From NCBI GenBank assembly GCA_902712845.1, contig LR743504.1, positions 904,001 through 968,000 on the forward strand: a stretch of 64,000 nt of DNA. Direction: 5' to 3'. The position numbers and the translations under genes were made by a program. The notes beneath the pieces were generated by a model that was given only the letters and a program-made list of their open reading frames with translations, made no database searches and was not told the DNA's origin. Origin of the DNA: Methylobacterium bullatum (lineage in GTDB: Bacteria > Pseudomonadota > Alphaproteobacteria > Rhizobiales > Beijerinckiaceae). Positions 12,589 through 21,546 of this stretch are shown here, one piece after another (positions within the stretch are counted from its first letter, which is position 1; each line of letters opens with the position of its first letter).

Positions 12589-14046
12589 ATGAGCACCACC
12601 GACAGCATCATTCTCACGGGCCCTGCGATCGAGCGGATCAAACCGGTGGAGGTCGAACTCCGACCCGGACGGCGGCGGGCCATTGTCACGACGGTTCTGA
12701 TCGGAGGGGACCTGTTCTTCTCGGGTATTGCCGGTGCAGTGCCCTGGCTGGTGACCGGTTGGCCGCCACTGACGGATTGGTTGGGACCCTCCACCTCGGT
12801 GCCGATTCCCCCGGTCGGCGTCGTGCTCATCCTGGCGGTGTTCGGGCTCTATTCCGGCTATGGGCCGAGCCCGCCGGAGCGGTTGCGATTGCGCGTCCTC
12901 GGGGTCTGCATCTACGCGATCAGTTGCCTGCTGGTCGTGAGCGCTCAGGGGCCGTCGGCGCGGGGAGTCGCCGATATCGCGGTGGTATCGGCGCTCCTGG
13001 TGGTGATCGGCTTCTACGGCGAATCCGCGTTGCGGAGCATGCTGATCCGGTGGAGGCTCTGGGGGGCTCTCACCGTGATCGTGGGGGCCGACACCGCCGG
13101 ACGCAGCCTGGCCGACACGCTCCTCGCCCAGCCGGAACTCGGGTTCCGGCCGGTGGGCTTCCTCGCCGAGCGCGGGCAGGAGCCAGTGCGGATAGAGGGG
13201 CTGCCCATCCTCGGCATGATCGACGAGATTCCGGCGGTGCCGGTGGAGGTGCTGCTGTTCTCGTCCTGCGCCACCCTCGCCCTGTATGACGGCAAGGGGG
13301 CGGGCGGGGCTCCCGCTCCACGCACGGTCCTCGCCCAGCAGATCCACGAGTTGCAGAACATGTGGGTGCAGGTGCAACCCCTCGGCAGCGCCATCGGCCT
13401 CGAGATCCGGCGCGAACTGTACCGGCCGCGCAACCTCGCCCTCAAGCGCGTGATCGACTGCACCTTCGCAGGCCTCGGCCTGATCGTGGCCCTTCCGGTG
13501 ATCGCGATCCTCGCCGCGACGATCCGCAGCCTCGATCCGGGCAGCCCGTTCTATGTCCAGATCCGCGTCGGGCGGCATGGACGGCCGATCCGGGTCCTGA
13601 AGTTGCGGACGATGTATTCCGACGCGGAGCGCCGGCTGCATGCCCACCTCGAATCCTGCCCGGCGGCCCGCGAGGAATGGCAGCGCTTCTTCAAGCTCTC
13701 CGCCGATCCGCGAATCCTGCCGAGGATCGGGCATTTCATCCGGCGCACGAGCCTGGACGAACTGCCCCAGCTCTGGAACGTCCTGCGCGGCGACATGAGC
13801 CTCGTCGGTCCGAGGCCGTTTCCGGCCTATCACATGGACGGGTTCGATCCCGACTTCCGAGCACTTCGCACCAGCGTGCCGCCCGGCCTGACCGGCCTTT
13901 GGCAGATCTCGTCGAGAAGCGACGGCGATCTCCACGTCCAACGCAGCCAGGACACCTACTATATTCGCAACTGGTCGCCGTGGCTCGACCTCTACATCCT
14001 GATGGGAACGGTCTCGGCGGTCCTGGGCGCCAAGGGCGCCCGGTAA
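12589..14046 (+). CDS. Polyprenyl glycosylphosphotransferase (initiating sugar-phosphate transferase)
   Basis: Starts polysaccharide repeat-unit synthesis by moving a hexose-1-phosphate to undecaprenyl phosphate at the inner membrane. The N-terminal half holds several hydrophobic segments (residues about 30-150) and a CoA-binding-like region (VIVGADTAGRSLADTLLAQP). The C-terminal third is the catalytic bacterial sugar transferase domain, with its membrane hairpin (VIDCTFAGLGLIVALPVIAI), KLRTMYSDAE, LRGDMSLVGPRPFP and VPPGLTGLWQIS. The 485-residue length and architecture fit the WbaP/ExoY-like group. The sugar (glucose or galactose) cannot be told. It is the last gene of exopolysaccharide block 1. 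Confidence 0.93.
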   Translation: MSTTDSIILTGPAIERIKPVEVELRPGRRRAIVTTVLIGGDLFFSGIAGAVPWLVTGWPPLTDWLGPSTSVPIPPVGVVLILAVFGLYSGYGPSPPERLRLRVLGVCIYAISCLLVVSAQGPSARGVADIAVVSALLVVIGFYGESALRSMLIRWRLWGALTVIVGADTAGRSLADTLLAQPELGFRPVGFLAERGQEPVRIEGLPILGMIDEIPAVPVEVLLFSSCATLALYDGKGAGGAPAPRTVLAQQIHELQNMWVQVQPLGSAIGLEIRRELYRPRNLALKRVIDCTFAGLGLIVALPVIAILAATIRSLDPGSPFYVQIRVGRHGRPIRVLKLRTMYSDAERRLHAHLESCPAAREEWQRFFKLSADPRILPRIGHFIRRTSLDELPQLWNVLRGDMSLVGPRPFPAYHMDGFDPDFRALRTSVPPGLTGLWQISSRSDGDLHVQRSQDTYYIRNWSPWLDLYILMGTVSAVLGAKGAR

Positions 14047-14319
14047 CCTCCGGCCATCCGGAGCGACGAGGGATGATTGACGACGAATTCGCCGAGCCGA
14101 TCCGCTAGCGGGCCGGCCCCCGACTCGCCCAGCGAGGATGCGGGCAATACCAGCGATATCCTATGGGTCGATGTCACCGAGGCGGGCATCGCACCCCAGG
14201 CGCACTCGACCAACGCGTTCGCTTGGAACGCAAGACCAATTCGACGAAATCGGGCATCCGGGCCGATGGTCTTGTCCCGAAGATCTATTCTACGGGACAA
14301 GCGTTCTTATGGTGTTCAT
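14047..14319. other. Intergenic, no convincing gene
   Basis: Only short open frames without coding character occur here, including an 11-codon frame at 14072. It separates the glycosylphosphotransferase from a convergent membrane microprotein. Confidence 0.4.
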
Positions 14320-14445
14320 TCAATCGACGGATTGATCGTCCCACTCAATATGCTGACGCTTCTCAGGCCATAGAAATATAACGATCAGCCCGATGCTGCC
14401 AAAAACCGAAACAGAGGCAGAGATCCAAAATATGATTTCCAGCAC
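14320..14445 (-). CDS. Small single-pass membrane protein (41 residues), unrecognised
   Basis: A GTG-start frame of 41 codons has a strong ribosome binding site (GGAGGG, 4 bases before the GTG on the minus strand). The translation begins MLEIIFWISASVSVFGSIGL and continues into IVIFLWPEKRQ, giving one clean hydrophobic helix (about residues 4-26), then a basic patch and an acidic tail ending DDQSVD. This topology is typical of regulatory membrane microproteins. The stretch is more AT-rich than its neighbours. I do not recognise a family. It stands alone between the glycosylphosphotransferase and queC, so context gives no function. Confidence 0.55.
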   Translation of the reverse strand: MLEIIFWISASVSVFGSIGLIVIFLWPEKRQHIEWDDQSVD

Positions 14446-14682
14446 GGCACCCTCCGGTCGTGCAATGGCGCCGAATCCTTTCTCGCCGATGAAAAATCGA
14501 CTGTCAATTATCCTACGATTTCTATGATCTTTTGATCGAAGATTTGAGATGCACCTGAATCCAGTCCTGACACAGGACGGATGTCGCTGATCGTCTCGCG
14601 CGAGGAAGGGCGGGGAAAGGCCGGCACGGCGAAGGGGGGCCCGCTGTCCGCGAAGACGCAGGCGAAGGCGAAGGCGCCCACT

Positions 14683-15393
14683 CTACTCCGTCACCGCCTC
14701 GGCCACGAACTTGGCATGGCCCTTCGCCCGCAGGTCGCAGGCGGGGCAGGTGCCGCAGCCGTAGCCCCAGGCGTGGCGTTCCCCGCGTGTCCCGAGGTAG
14801 CAGGTGTGGGTGTCCTCGACGATCAGGTCCACCAGGGGCTGGCCGCCGAGGTCCTTGGCCATCTTCCAGGTCTGCGCCTTGTCGATCCACATGAGGGGCG
14901 TGTGGAGGACGAAGCGGCGGTCCATGCCGAGGCTCAGGGCCACCTGGAGCGCCTTGATCGTGTCGTCGCGGCAATCGGGATAACCGGAATAATCCGTCTC
15001 GCACATGCCGCCGACGATGTGGCCCAGCGATCGCCGGTAGGCCAGGGCTGCGGCGAAGGTCAGGAAGATGATGTTGCGGCCGGGCACGAAGGTGTTGGGC
15101 AGGCCGCTCGACTCGAAGGCGATCTCGGTGCTGCGGGTGAGCGCGGTCTCGGAGACCCTGCCCAAGGCATCCAGGCTGATGGTGTGGTCACGGCCCAGAC
15201 GCCGGAACCAGGCCGGGTTCATGGCCGCCATCGTCTCGCGCAGGGGCGCCCGCCCATCGAGCTCGACCCGGTGCCGCTGGTTGTAGTCGAAGCCCAGGGT
15301 CTCCACACGGGGGAAGCGCTCCAGCGCCCAGGCGAGGCAGGTTGTGGAATCCTGTCCCCCCGAGAACAGGACCAAGGCGCCGTCGTCGCTCAT
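14683..15393 (-). CDS. queC: 7-cyano-7-deazaguanine (preQ0) synthase
   Basis: Converts 7-carboxy-7-deazaguanine to preQ0 with ammonia and ATP, in the queuosine tRNA modification pathway. The ATP pyrophosphatase loop [14 protein letters not shown] sits at residues 9-22. A zinc-binding cysteine cluster lies near the C-terminus ([15 protein letters not shown]), and the middle has [19 protein letters not shown]. The 236-residue length is standard. It is the last of a three-gene run queE-queD-queC, starting 3 bases after the queD stop. Confidence 0.97.
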   Translation of the reverse strand: MSDDGALVLFSGGQDSTTCLAWALERFPRVETLGFDYNQRHRVELDGRAPLRETMAAMNPAWFRRLGRDHTISLDALGRVSETALTRSTEIAFESSGLPNTFVPGRNIIFLTFAAALAYRRSLGHIVGGMCETDYSGYPDCRDDTIKALQVALSLGMDRRFVLHTPLMWIDKAQTWKMAKDLGGQPLVDLIVEDTHTCYLGTRGERHAWGYGCGTCPACDLRAKGHAKFVAEAVTE

Positions 15394-15395
15394 GG

Positions 15396-15755
15396 TCAGG
15401 CTTCGCCTTCGTATTCGGCCCAGGACATCGGCGTCTCCATCACCTTGACCGAGGACAGGCCGGGCAGGGCGGGCTTCGTCCGATGCCAGATCCAGGCCGC
15501 GATATGCTCGGCGGTGGGGTTCTCCAGCCCCTCGATCTCGTTGAGGCAGTAATGGTCGAGCTGAAGCAGAATCGGCGCGAAGGCGTGTTCCACGTCGAAG
15601 AAGTCCACCACCCAGCCCGTCGCCGGGTCGACGGCGCCGGAGATCGTTAGCTCGACCCGGTAGGAATGCCCGTGCATCCGGTGGCAGCGATGGGTCTCGG
15701 GCACGTTGGGCAGGCGATGCGCCGCCTCGAAGGTGAAGGCTTGGGTGATCTTCAT
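15396..15755 (-). CDS. queD: 6-carboxy-5,6,7,8-tetrahydropterin synthase
   Basis: Makes 6-carboxytetrahydropterin from dihydroneopterin triphosphate, the step before QueE. The zinc ligands are seen in FEAAHRL and HRMHGHSY, with the catalytic Cys in HRCHRM and the conserved [12 protein letters not shown]. The ATG at 15755 gives [15 protein letters not shown], the normal start of the family (119 residues); the 66 open codons upstream are out-of-frame coding shadow of queE. It lies 49 bases downstream of queE and next to queC. Confidence 0.96.
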   Translation of the reverse strand: MKITQAFTFEAAHRLPNVPETHRCHRMHGHSYRVELTISGAVDPATGWVVDFFDVEHAFAPILLQLDHYCLNEIEGLENPTAEHIAAWIWHRTKPALPGLSSVKVMETPMSWAEYEGEA

Positions 15756-15804
15756 GGACGACGACTCTACAGGATCTGAACGCGACGGGGTGGCCGGATG
15801 AGGC

Positions 15805-16437
15805 TCATGGAATGCCGATGATCTTGTGGGTCTGCAGCGACAGCCGCCAGCGCGCGTCGCGGCGGCAATACTCCACCGCCGCCCGGGTATGGGCAAGGCG
15901 GTCGGGCCCGTCCATGGGCTGGAGCCAGTGGTGGCGAAAATCGAGGGCGGCAAAGCACTCGGGAAGCGCGTCGTCCTGCGGGTAGACCAGTTTCAGCTCG
16001 TGTCCGGTGGTCTGGACCAGGGCGTTGCCCGCCTTCGGGCTCACGCAGATCCAGTCGATCCCCTCGGGGGCCGCCAGGGTGCCGTTGGTCTCCACCGCGA
16101 TCTCGAAGCCGCGCGCATGCATCGCCGCGATCAGGGCGGGGTCGAGCTGGAGCAGCGGCTCGCCGCCGGTGAAGACCACATAATGGTGAGACGCGCCGCC
16201 CTCCCAGGTGGCGGCGATGGCATCGGCCAGAGCCTCGGGCGTCGGAAAGCGCCCGCCGCCCTCCCCGTCCATGCCGATGAAGTCCGTGTCGCAGAACGTG
16301 CAGGCGGCCGTGGCGCGGTCCTCCTCGCGGCCGGACCAGAGATTGCAGCCGGCAAACCGGCAGAACACCGCGGCCCGGCCCGCCTGGGCCCCCTCGCCCT
16401 GGAGGGTATGGAACAGTTCCTTGACCGCGTAGCCCAT
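15805..16437 (-). CDS. queE: 7-carboxy-7-deazaguanine synthase (radical SAM)
   Basis: Radical SAM ring contraction of carboxytetrahydropterin to 7-carboxy-7-deazaguanine. The protein begins MGYAVKELFHTLQGEGAQAG, as is typical. The cluster-binding cysteines are in CNLWSG and CTFCDTDF, with the long 14-residue CX14CX2C spacing of QueE. The SAM-binding VFTGGEPLLQLD follows, then the deazapurine-site region near PKAGN. At 210 residues it is standard length; the ATG at 16437 was chosen over a much longer open frame. It is the first gene of the queEDC run. Confidence 0.95.
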   Translation of the reverse strand: MGYAVKELFHTLQGEGAQAGRAAVFCRFAGCNLWSGREEDRATAACTFCDTDFIGMDGEGGGRFPTPEALADAIAATWEGGASHHYVVFTGGEPLLQLDPALIAAMHARGFEIAVETNGTLAAPEGIDWICVSPKAGNALVQTTGHELKLVYPQDDALPECFAALDFRHHWLQPMDGPDRLAHTRAAVEYCRRDARWRLSLQTHKIIGIP

Positions 16438-16831
16438 TGCTCTCTCAGCCGATCTCCCCGGAAGGCCCCCGTCCCGCGATGGGAACGGCCCGCCTCCAAC
16501 ATCGCGACGCGACGTGAAGCCCATAGACGCCTCCCCGCGCCGAGGCCATGGGGCAGAGCCCAACGCAACCATGCGCGCGCGGTAACGGCCGTCATCCGCT
16601 CGCGGCATGTCCGGCTCTGTCCGGCCAGACGGGCCTGTGCATTGCACCAATCGTTCGGCCGCATCGCCATGGTCTCGCCACGGAGACGGCGTTGATGGGC
16701 ATTCGCGTCGAGCCCTCTCGCAGGGATGGCCGAAGGCTGGCATCCCTCGCCAAAGCTCGGCCGTTGCGCTATTTTTCTTCGGACGGACCGGCCAAGATGG
16801 CGTCGGGGCGTTCACTTTCGAGACGGGCCTG
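16438..16831. promoter_or_regulatory. Divergent intergenic region between queE and the D-Ala-D-Ala carboxypeptidase gene
   Basis: This 394-base gap should hold both promoters. I looked for a preQ1 riboswitch upstream of queE and saw no convincing match. No small gene is supported. Confidence 0.35.
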
Positions 16832-18340
16832 ATGTCGAACCGATTGTTGCGCCGCCTCGTCCTTGGTCTCGCCACGGCCGCGGGATTGCTCGGAGCAAGT
16901 GCGGCCGGCGCGGTGACGGCGCCGATCCTCGTGGTCGAGGTCGATTCCGGCAAGGTCATCTACGCTCAGGGCGCCACCGACCCGTGGTTCCCCGCCTCCA
17001 TCACCAAGCTGATGACCGCCTACGTCGCCCTCGACATGGTGCGGCAGGGCAAGGTCTCGCTCGACACCCTGATCACCATCTCGCCCGCCGCCGCCGCCGA
17101 GCCGCCCTCGAAAATGGGCTTCAGGCCGGGCACGCAGTTGACCCTCGACAACGCCCTGAAGATCATCATGGTCAAGTCGGCCAACGATGTGGCCTGGGCG
17201 ATCGGCGAGAATCTCGGCGGCTCGGTCGAGGGCTTCGCCGCCCTCATGAACGAGACCGCCGTCCGGATCGGCATGCGCGAGAGCCGCTGGACCAATCCCA
17301 ACGGCCTTCCGGACGCCCGGCAATGGACCTCGGCCCGCGACATGGCGGTGCTCGGCCGGGCACTGATCCGCGACTTTCCAGACAACCGCGCCCTGTTCTC
17401 GATCAGCGCGATTCAGTTCGGCAAGTCGATCATGGCCAACCATAACGGCCTGCTCGGCCGCTATGCCGGGGCCGACGGCATGAAGACCGGCTTCATCTGT
17501 TCGGGCGGTTTCAACGTGGTGGCCAGCGCCACCCGCAACGGCCGCCGTCTGATCACCATCGTCATGGGCCAGCCGAGCGCCCGCGAGCGCGACCTCAAAG
17601 CGTCCGACCTGTTCGATTACGGCTTTGGCCAATCGGCGGGATGGACCGCGCAGACCATCGATTCCCTGCCCGCTTCCGCCATCTCCGAACCGCCGGACCT
17701 GCGCCCCTATATCTGCGACAAGCGCAAGGCCTTGCCGGTCGACGAAGGCCCCGGCCCCATCGCCTCGCAGGCCGGCAGCGAGAATGCCTCGATCCTTGCC
17801 GCCGCCGCGCCCGTGGGCTCGGCGCTCGCTTTCGCCACCCTCAACAACGGCTCCCTGAAGGGCCGTGCCCTGCCACCGCGCGCGCCCCTGCAGCCGATCC
17901 TGGTCTGGATCGGCCGCGATCCGGCCGAAGGCGCCATCGCCCTGAACGAGCAGGCCGAGGCCGAGAAGGCGGAACGCGCCGCCAAGATCGCCGAGGCCCG
18001 CAAGACGAAGCTCGAGGCTGCGAACGCCAAGCGCGAGGCGTCGAGGCTCGCCAAGCCGGCCGCGAACGGCAAGGGCGCCGTGCCGGCCACCGCCAGCGCC
18101 TATGCTCCGGTGGAGACGACGCCCGTGATCGCGGGCGGCGCGAGATCCTCAGCCAAAGCCGATGCCGGCAAGAAGCCTGCTGCGAAAGCCGCGACGAAGC
18201 CGGCCCACAAGGCCCCGGAAAAGCCTGCGGCGAAGGCTGCGGACAAGTCCACGGCCAAGCCCGCTGCCAAGCCTGCGAAGGGCGCTGCCAAGGCATCGGG
18301 CACCAGCAGGACCTCCGCTGCGCGATCCGCCGAGGATTGA
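16832..18340 (+). CDS. D-alanyl-D-alanine carboxypeptidase (low-molecular-weight penicillin-binding protein) with Ala/Lys-rich tail
   Basis: A periplasmic serine peptidase that trims the terminal D-Ala of peptidoglycan stem peptides. A signal peptide (LVLGLATAAGLLGASAAGA) precedes the catalytic domain. All three penicillin-binding motifs are present: SITK near residue 54, SAN near 116 and KTG near 220. After the catalytic core (about residue 300) comes an unusually long low-complexity tail rich in Ala, Lys and Pro (AAKAATKPAHKAPEKPAAKA and similar), probably disordered and possibly cell-wall binding. The ATG at 16832 directly precedes the signal peptide; the longer frame from 16607 would bury it. 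The gene is divergent from queE and followed after 31 bases by the CobW gene. Confidence 0.93.
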   Translation: MSNRLLRRLVLGLATAAGLLGASAAGAVTAPILVVEVDSGKVIYAQGATDPWFPASITKLMTAYVALDMVRQGKVSLDTLITISPAAAAEPPSKMGFRPGTQLTLDNALKIIMVKSANDVAWAIGENLGGSVEGFAALMNETAVRIGMRESRWTNPNGLPDARQWTSARDMAVLGRALIRDFPDNRALFSISAIQFGKSIMANHNGLLGRYAGADGMKTGFICSGGFNVVASATRNGRRLITIVMGQPSARERDLKASDLFDYGFGQSAGWTAQTIDSLPASAISEPPDLRPYICDKRKALPVDEGPGPIASQAGSENASILAAAAPVGSALAFATLNNGSLKGRALPPRAPLQPILVWIGRDPAEGAIALNEQAEAEKAERAAKIAEARKTKLEAANAKREASRLAKPAANGKGAVPATASAYAPVETTPVIAGGARSSAKADAGKKPAAKAATKPAHKAPEKPAAKAADKSTAKPAAKPAKGAAKASGTSRTSAARSAED

Positions 18341-18371
18341 GCCGGCGGCGGCGGCGGGGTAGGCCGGTTCC

Positions 18372-19490
18372 ATGGCCAATCCTTCCCCGCCCACGTCTCC
18401 CAACGACGATCCCCGCCGTCCAGAGCCGATCCCGCTCACGGTGCTCACCGGTTTCCTCGGAGCCGGCAAGACCACGCTCCTCAACCGGATGCTGCGCGAC
18501 CCGGCCCTGTCGGACACCGTGGTCATCGTCAACGAGTTCGGCGAGATCGGCCTCGATCACCTGCTGATCGAGACGGTGGACGAGGACATGATCCTGCTCG
18601 GTGCCGGGTGCCTGTGCTGCACCGTGCGCGGCGACCTCATCGCCACCCTCGAAGATCTGCTGCGCAAGCGCGACAACGGCCGCATCACGCCGTTCCGTCG
18701 AGTCGTCATCGAGACGACGGGCCTCGCAGACCCGGCCCCGATCCTCCACGCGCTGATCTACCATCCCTATCTCGCCATGCGGTACCGGCTGCAGGCGGTC
18801 GTCACCGTGGTGGACGCGGTCAACGGCGCGTCCACCCTCGACGCTCATCCCGAGGCCCTGCGCCAGGCCGCCGTGGCCGACCGGATCGTGCTGGCGAAGG
18901 AGGATCTCGTCGACACGGGGGGCGACGCCCTGCGCGCCCGCCTCCGGACCCTCAATCCCACGGCGCCCATTCATGGCCCCGACATGGCGCCGGCCGAGCT
19001 TCTCGGCGGGTTCTTCGGTCTGGACGGCAAGAGCGACGATGTCCGCGCCTGGCTCGGCGCCGAGGCCTTCCCGGACCACGATCATCATCACGGCCACCAC
19101 CATCACGACGTGAACCGGCACGATGCCGCGATCCGGGCCTTCACCCTCACCAGCGACGTGCCGGTGAAGCGGGCCGCCTTCGAGATGTTCCTCGATCTCC
19201 TGCGGTCCGGCCACGGCCCGAAGCTCCTGCGCCTGAAGGGGCTGGTGGCGCTCGCCGACGAGCCGGATCGTCCCGTGGTGGTCCACGGCGTCCAGCACGT
19301 GATCCATATGCCGGTCCAACTCGCCGCATGGCCCGACGACGACCATCGCTCTCGCCTCGTCCTGATCGTGCGCGATCTCGATCCGGCCTTCGTCACCGGC
19401 CTGTGGGATGCCTTTCTGGGGCGCCCGAGGATCGATGCGCCCGACGCTGCGGCGCTGACGGCCAATCCGCTGGCGATCCCCGGAGGCTAG
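18372..19490 (+). CDS. CobW/COG0523-family GTPase (putative metallochaperone)
   Basis: A cytosolic G3E GTPase. The N-terminus has Walker A GFLGAGKTTLLNRML, the metal-binding CLCC motif (GAGCLCCTVRGDL), and Walker B-like ETTGLADPAP. A histidine-rich loop (DHDHHHGHHHHD) sits between the GTPase and the C-terminal CobW domain. Family members deliver zinc or cobalt to client enzymes or work in cobalamin synthesis. No cobalamin gene is nearby, so a zinc-chaperone role is the better guess but unproven. No Zur-like site was identified upstream. Confidence 0.92.
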   Translation: MANPSPPTSPNDDPRRPEPIPLTVLTGFLGAGKTTLLNRMLRDPALSDTVVIVNEFGEIGLDHLLIETVDEDMILLGAGCLCCTVRGDLIATLEDLLRKRDNGRITPFRRVVIETTGLADPAPILHALIYHPYLAMRYRLQAVVTVVDAVNGASTLDAHPEALRQAAVADRIVLAKEDLVDTGGDALRARLRTLNPTAPIHGPDMAPAELLGGFFGLDGKSDDVRAWLGAEAFPDHDHHHGHHHHDVNRHDAAIRAFTLTSDVPVKRAAFEMFLDLLRSGHGPKLLRLKGLVALADEPDRPVVVHGVQHVIHMPVQLAAWPDDDHRSRLVLIVRDLDPAFVTGLWDAFLGRPRIDAPDAAALTANPLAIPGG

Positions 19491-19590
19491 TTCACCGGTC
19501 TCTTCGGCAGGGTCCGTCCTGTTTCGGGAATAGCTGGGCGGCATTCATTTTGATTCTATATACCATGCTTGGCCTTATGGCGGAGAGTGA

Positions 19591-19607
19591 TGTTCCATTT
19601 CGGAACA
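19591..19607. promoter_or_regulatory. Perfect palindrome, candidate operator
   Basis: TGTTCC-ATTTC-GGAACA is a perfect 6-5-6 inverted repeat 21 bases before the ATG of the unrecognised gene at 19629. An AT-rich, TATATA-containing stretch lies just upstream (19545-19565). Placement suggests a repressor site. It does not match the alphaproteobacterial LexA direct repeat. Confidence 0.4.
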
Positions 19608-19628
19608 CATTGGTAGCGGAATCACCGA

Positions 19629-20483
19629 ATGAGACAGGGGCTGAGCATCATCGAAGGTGGCCGGTTCGTCGAAGCGGGGCGAATCGGGACGCGTGTCGAC
19701 GCGGAGGGGTGCCGCATCGTCTTGAGGCGACCCAACGCGGTGGAGCCGGTGGAGATCGACGCGTGGCGCGCGCTCCTCACCCGTATCCGCTGGCCGGAAC
19801 CGATCTACGCCGACCCGGACTATTTGCTCACCGCGGCCGTGCACCAGTCCGGCGGCCGCGATCTCGTCTTCGCCTTCGCATGGAGCGGCCAGAGCGAGCT
19901 CGCACGCCTGCGCGGCGTCATTCCCCTCTCCATGCCGCACGGCCTGTGGGGCAATGGCCGGGCACAGGGCTGGTACCCGCCCGGTCCGGTCGTCGCGCCC
20001 ACCATCGAACCCGAGTTCCTCGATGAGGTCGAGGGGGCCTTGCGTGCGGCGGTCAAGGCGGTCCATCCCCGCTCGACGCTGATCATGATACCGCCCCCCG
20101 TCGTGCCCGCACCGGAGGAGACGGTCCTTCTCACCGATGCGTCCGATGCCCAAGTCGTGCCGGCGCGGGATCGCGTGGGCGTGCGGCTCGCCGGACCGTG
20201 GACCCGCGATGGCGTCGAGATCGAGCGCATCACCGAGCCCTTCCGCATCCGCGATGCCGTCGAAACCTATCTCTCGTTCGATGCGCGGGTGTCCGGAAAC
20301 CCGATCGTGCGGGATCCGTCCGCCTCGTCCATGGTCAGGGTTGTGACGCGGCGCTTCGCCCAGCGGCGCCAGACCAGCGTCGACTTCGCGCGCAAGGATG
20401 GCGTCATCGTCGCCGCGGCCCTTCGCCTCGGCGCCGGCCCGGGCTCCATCGTATGGCGGCAGGCCGAGACGCGAGCGGCCTGA
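19629..20483 (+). CDS. Unrecognised protein (284 residues)
   Basis: I do not recognise a family. The protein is soluble-looking, with no signal peptide or membrane segment. Codon use is like its neighbours and the reading frame is clean from ATG to stop, so it is probably a real gene. Visible features are an N-terminal beta-rich part (GLSIIEGGRFVEAGRIGTRV), an aromatic-rich middle (SMPHGLWGNGRAQGWYPPGP), a proline-rich linker (IPPPVVPAPEETV), and a C-terminal domain beginning VGVRLAGPWTRDGVEIERIT. It sits between cobW and the convergent ptsH gene. A candidate operator lies directly upstream, so it may be individually regulated. Confidence 0.7.
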   Translation: MRQGLSIIEGGRFVEAGRIGTRVDAEGCRIVLRRPNAVEPVEIDAWRALLTRIRWPEPIYADPDYLLTAAVHQSGGRDLVFAFAWSGQSELARLRGVIPLSMPHGLWGNGRAQGWYPPGPVVAPTIEPEFLDEVEGALRAAVKAVHPRSTLIMIPPPVVPAPEETVLLTDASDAQVVPARDRVGVRLAGPWTRDGVEIERITEPFRIRDAVETYLSFDARVSGNPIVRDPSASSMVRVVTRRFAQRRQTSVDFARKDGVIVAAALRLGAGPGSIVWRQAETRAA

Positions 20484-20521
20484 TCATCCCATAGTCCCCA
20501 ATATCAAAGGCCGCTCCCGGC

Positions 20522-20848
20522 CTATTCGTCCTCGCCGAACTTGTTGGCGAGGAGGTCGGTGATGGCTTGGAGGCAGGCTTCGGCATCGCTGCCAGAGGCC
20601 ACCACGGCGATAGAGGTGCCCTGTGCCGCGCCGAGGGTGAGCAGGCCCATGATCGACCGTCCGCCCACGGTCTCGCCCGAGCGTGTGACCGTCACCGCAG
20701 CCTCGAACTTCTCCACCGTCTGTACGAACTTGGCCGAGGCCCGCGCGTGCAGGCCGCGCCGGTTGATGACCGGAAGGATCCTTAAGTGGCCGCCCTCCGG
20801 GACCGTGATCTCGGGCTCGACATCGTCGTCGTCGTAAGCGTCGCTCAT
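20522..20848 (-). CDS. ptsH: HPr phosphocarrier protein
   Basis: Small phosphocarrier that passes phosphate from enzyme I to EIIA proteins. The active-site histidine is in RRGLHARASAKFV, and the regulatory serine region recognised by HPr kinase is present (GGRSIMGLLTLGAAQG). An acidic N-terminal extension (MSDAYDDDDVEPE) is longer than in enteric HPr. The ATG at 20848 is chosen because the open frame above it has no conserved residues. It is last in the run chvI-chvG-hprK-EIIA-ptsH, the standard alphaproteobacterial order, where the phosphorelay is regulatory rather than for sugar uptake. Enzyme I is not in the window. Confidence 0.95.
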   Translation of the reverse strand: MSDAYDDDDVEPEITVPEGGHLRILPVINRRGLHARASAKFVQTVEKFEAAVTVTRSGETVGGRSIMGLLTLGAAQGTSIAVVASGSDAEACLQAITDLLANKFGEDE

Positions 20849-21022
20849 GGGCCTGTGCCGTCCCTGTCCCGTCCCTGTGGCCGGCGCGCCAACGGTGAGC
20901 CCGGCCCGATCCTCGTCCAGTGATGGCACGGCCGAGCCGGGACAACGCCGCGCGAAATCGCCACGCTTGCCTGATAAGCCGACAGAGGATGTTTGGGAAA
21001 GTCCGTTCGTCTCGCGGAAGTG

Positions 21023-21424
21023 TTATTTGCCGGCGAGGACGCGGGAGGCGACGTTGATGTACTTCCGGCCCGCTTCCTGGGCATGGAGCACCGCATCCCC
21101 CAGGGGCTCGGCATCGCGCACACTGGCGAGCTTGATCAGCATCGGAAGGTTGATTCCGGCCACCACCTCCACGGTCCCGCCATTCATGCAGGACAAGGCG
21201 AGGTTGGAGGGCGTGCCACCGAACATGTCGGTGAGCACGACGACGCCCTTGCCGGTATCGACCCGGTCCACGGCGGAGACAATGTCGAGCCTGCGCAGCT
21301 CCATATCGTCGTCGGGGCCGATCGTGATCGTCTCGATCTGCTTTTGCGGACCGACCACGTGTTCAAGGGCAGCCTTGAACTCGGTGGCGAGCAGCCCGTG
21401 GGTGACGAGCACCATTCCAATCAT
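21023..21424 (-). CDS. PTS EIIA component, mannose-family
   Basis: Phosphate acceptor from HPr, with the conserved active-site histidine near the N-terminus (MIGMVLVTHGLLATEF) and the family motif TDMFGGTPSNLAL. At 133 residues it is a single IIA domain with no IIB or membrane partners nearby, so it is a regulatory EIIA of the incomplete alphaproteobacterial PTS, not a sugar transporter. The ATG at 21424 gives the standard N-terminus. It lies between hprK and ptsH. Confidence 0.94.
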   Translation of the reverse strand: MIGMVLVTHGLLATEFKAALEHVVGPQKQIETITIGPDDDMELRRLDIVSAVDRVDTGKGVVVLTDMFGGTPSNLALSCMNGGTVEVVAGINLPMLIKLASVRDAEPLGDAVLHAQEAGRKYINVASRVLAGK

Positions 21425-21546
21425 AGACGCGTGTTCCGACACCCAGTGGGAGCCGCCATTTTGTGCAGCGCAAGGTCGGACGCAAGACGAGAGTGACGTT
21501 TTGCGTCTCCTAGCCCCAGGATCATGTCATGTGGGTGGGCGCCACG

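Noticed and set aside
16438..16560. Possible preQ1 riboswitch upstream of queE
   Set aside because: Neither the AT-rich aptamer core nor a convincing pseudoknot pattern is visible.
19591..19607. LexA (SOS) box
   Set aside because: Alphaproteobacterial LexA sites are direct GTTC-N7-GTTC repeats; this one is inverted.
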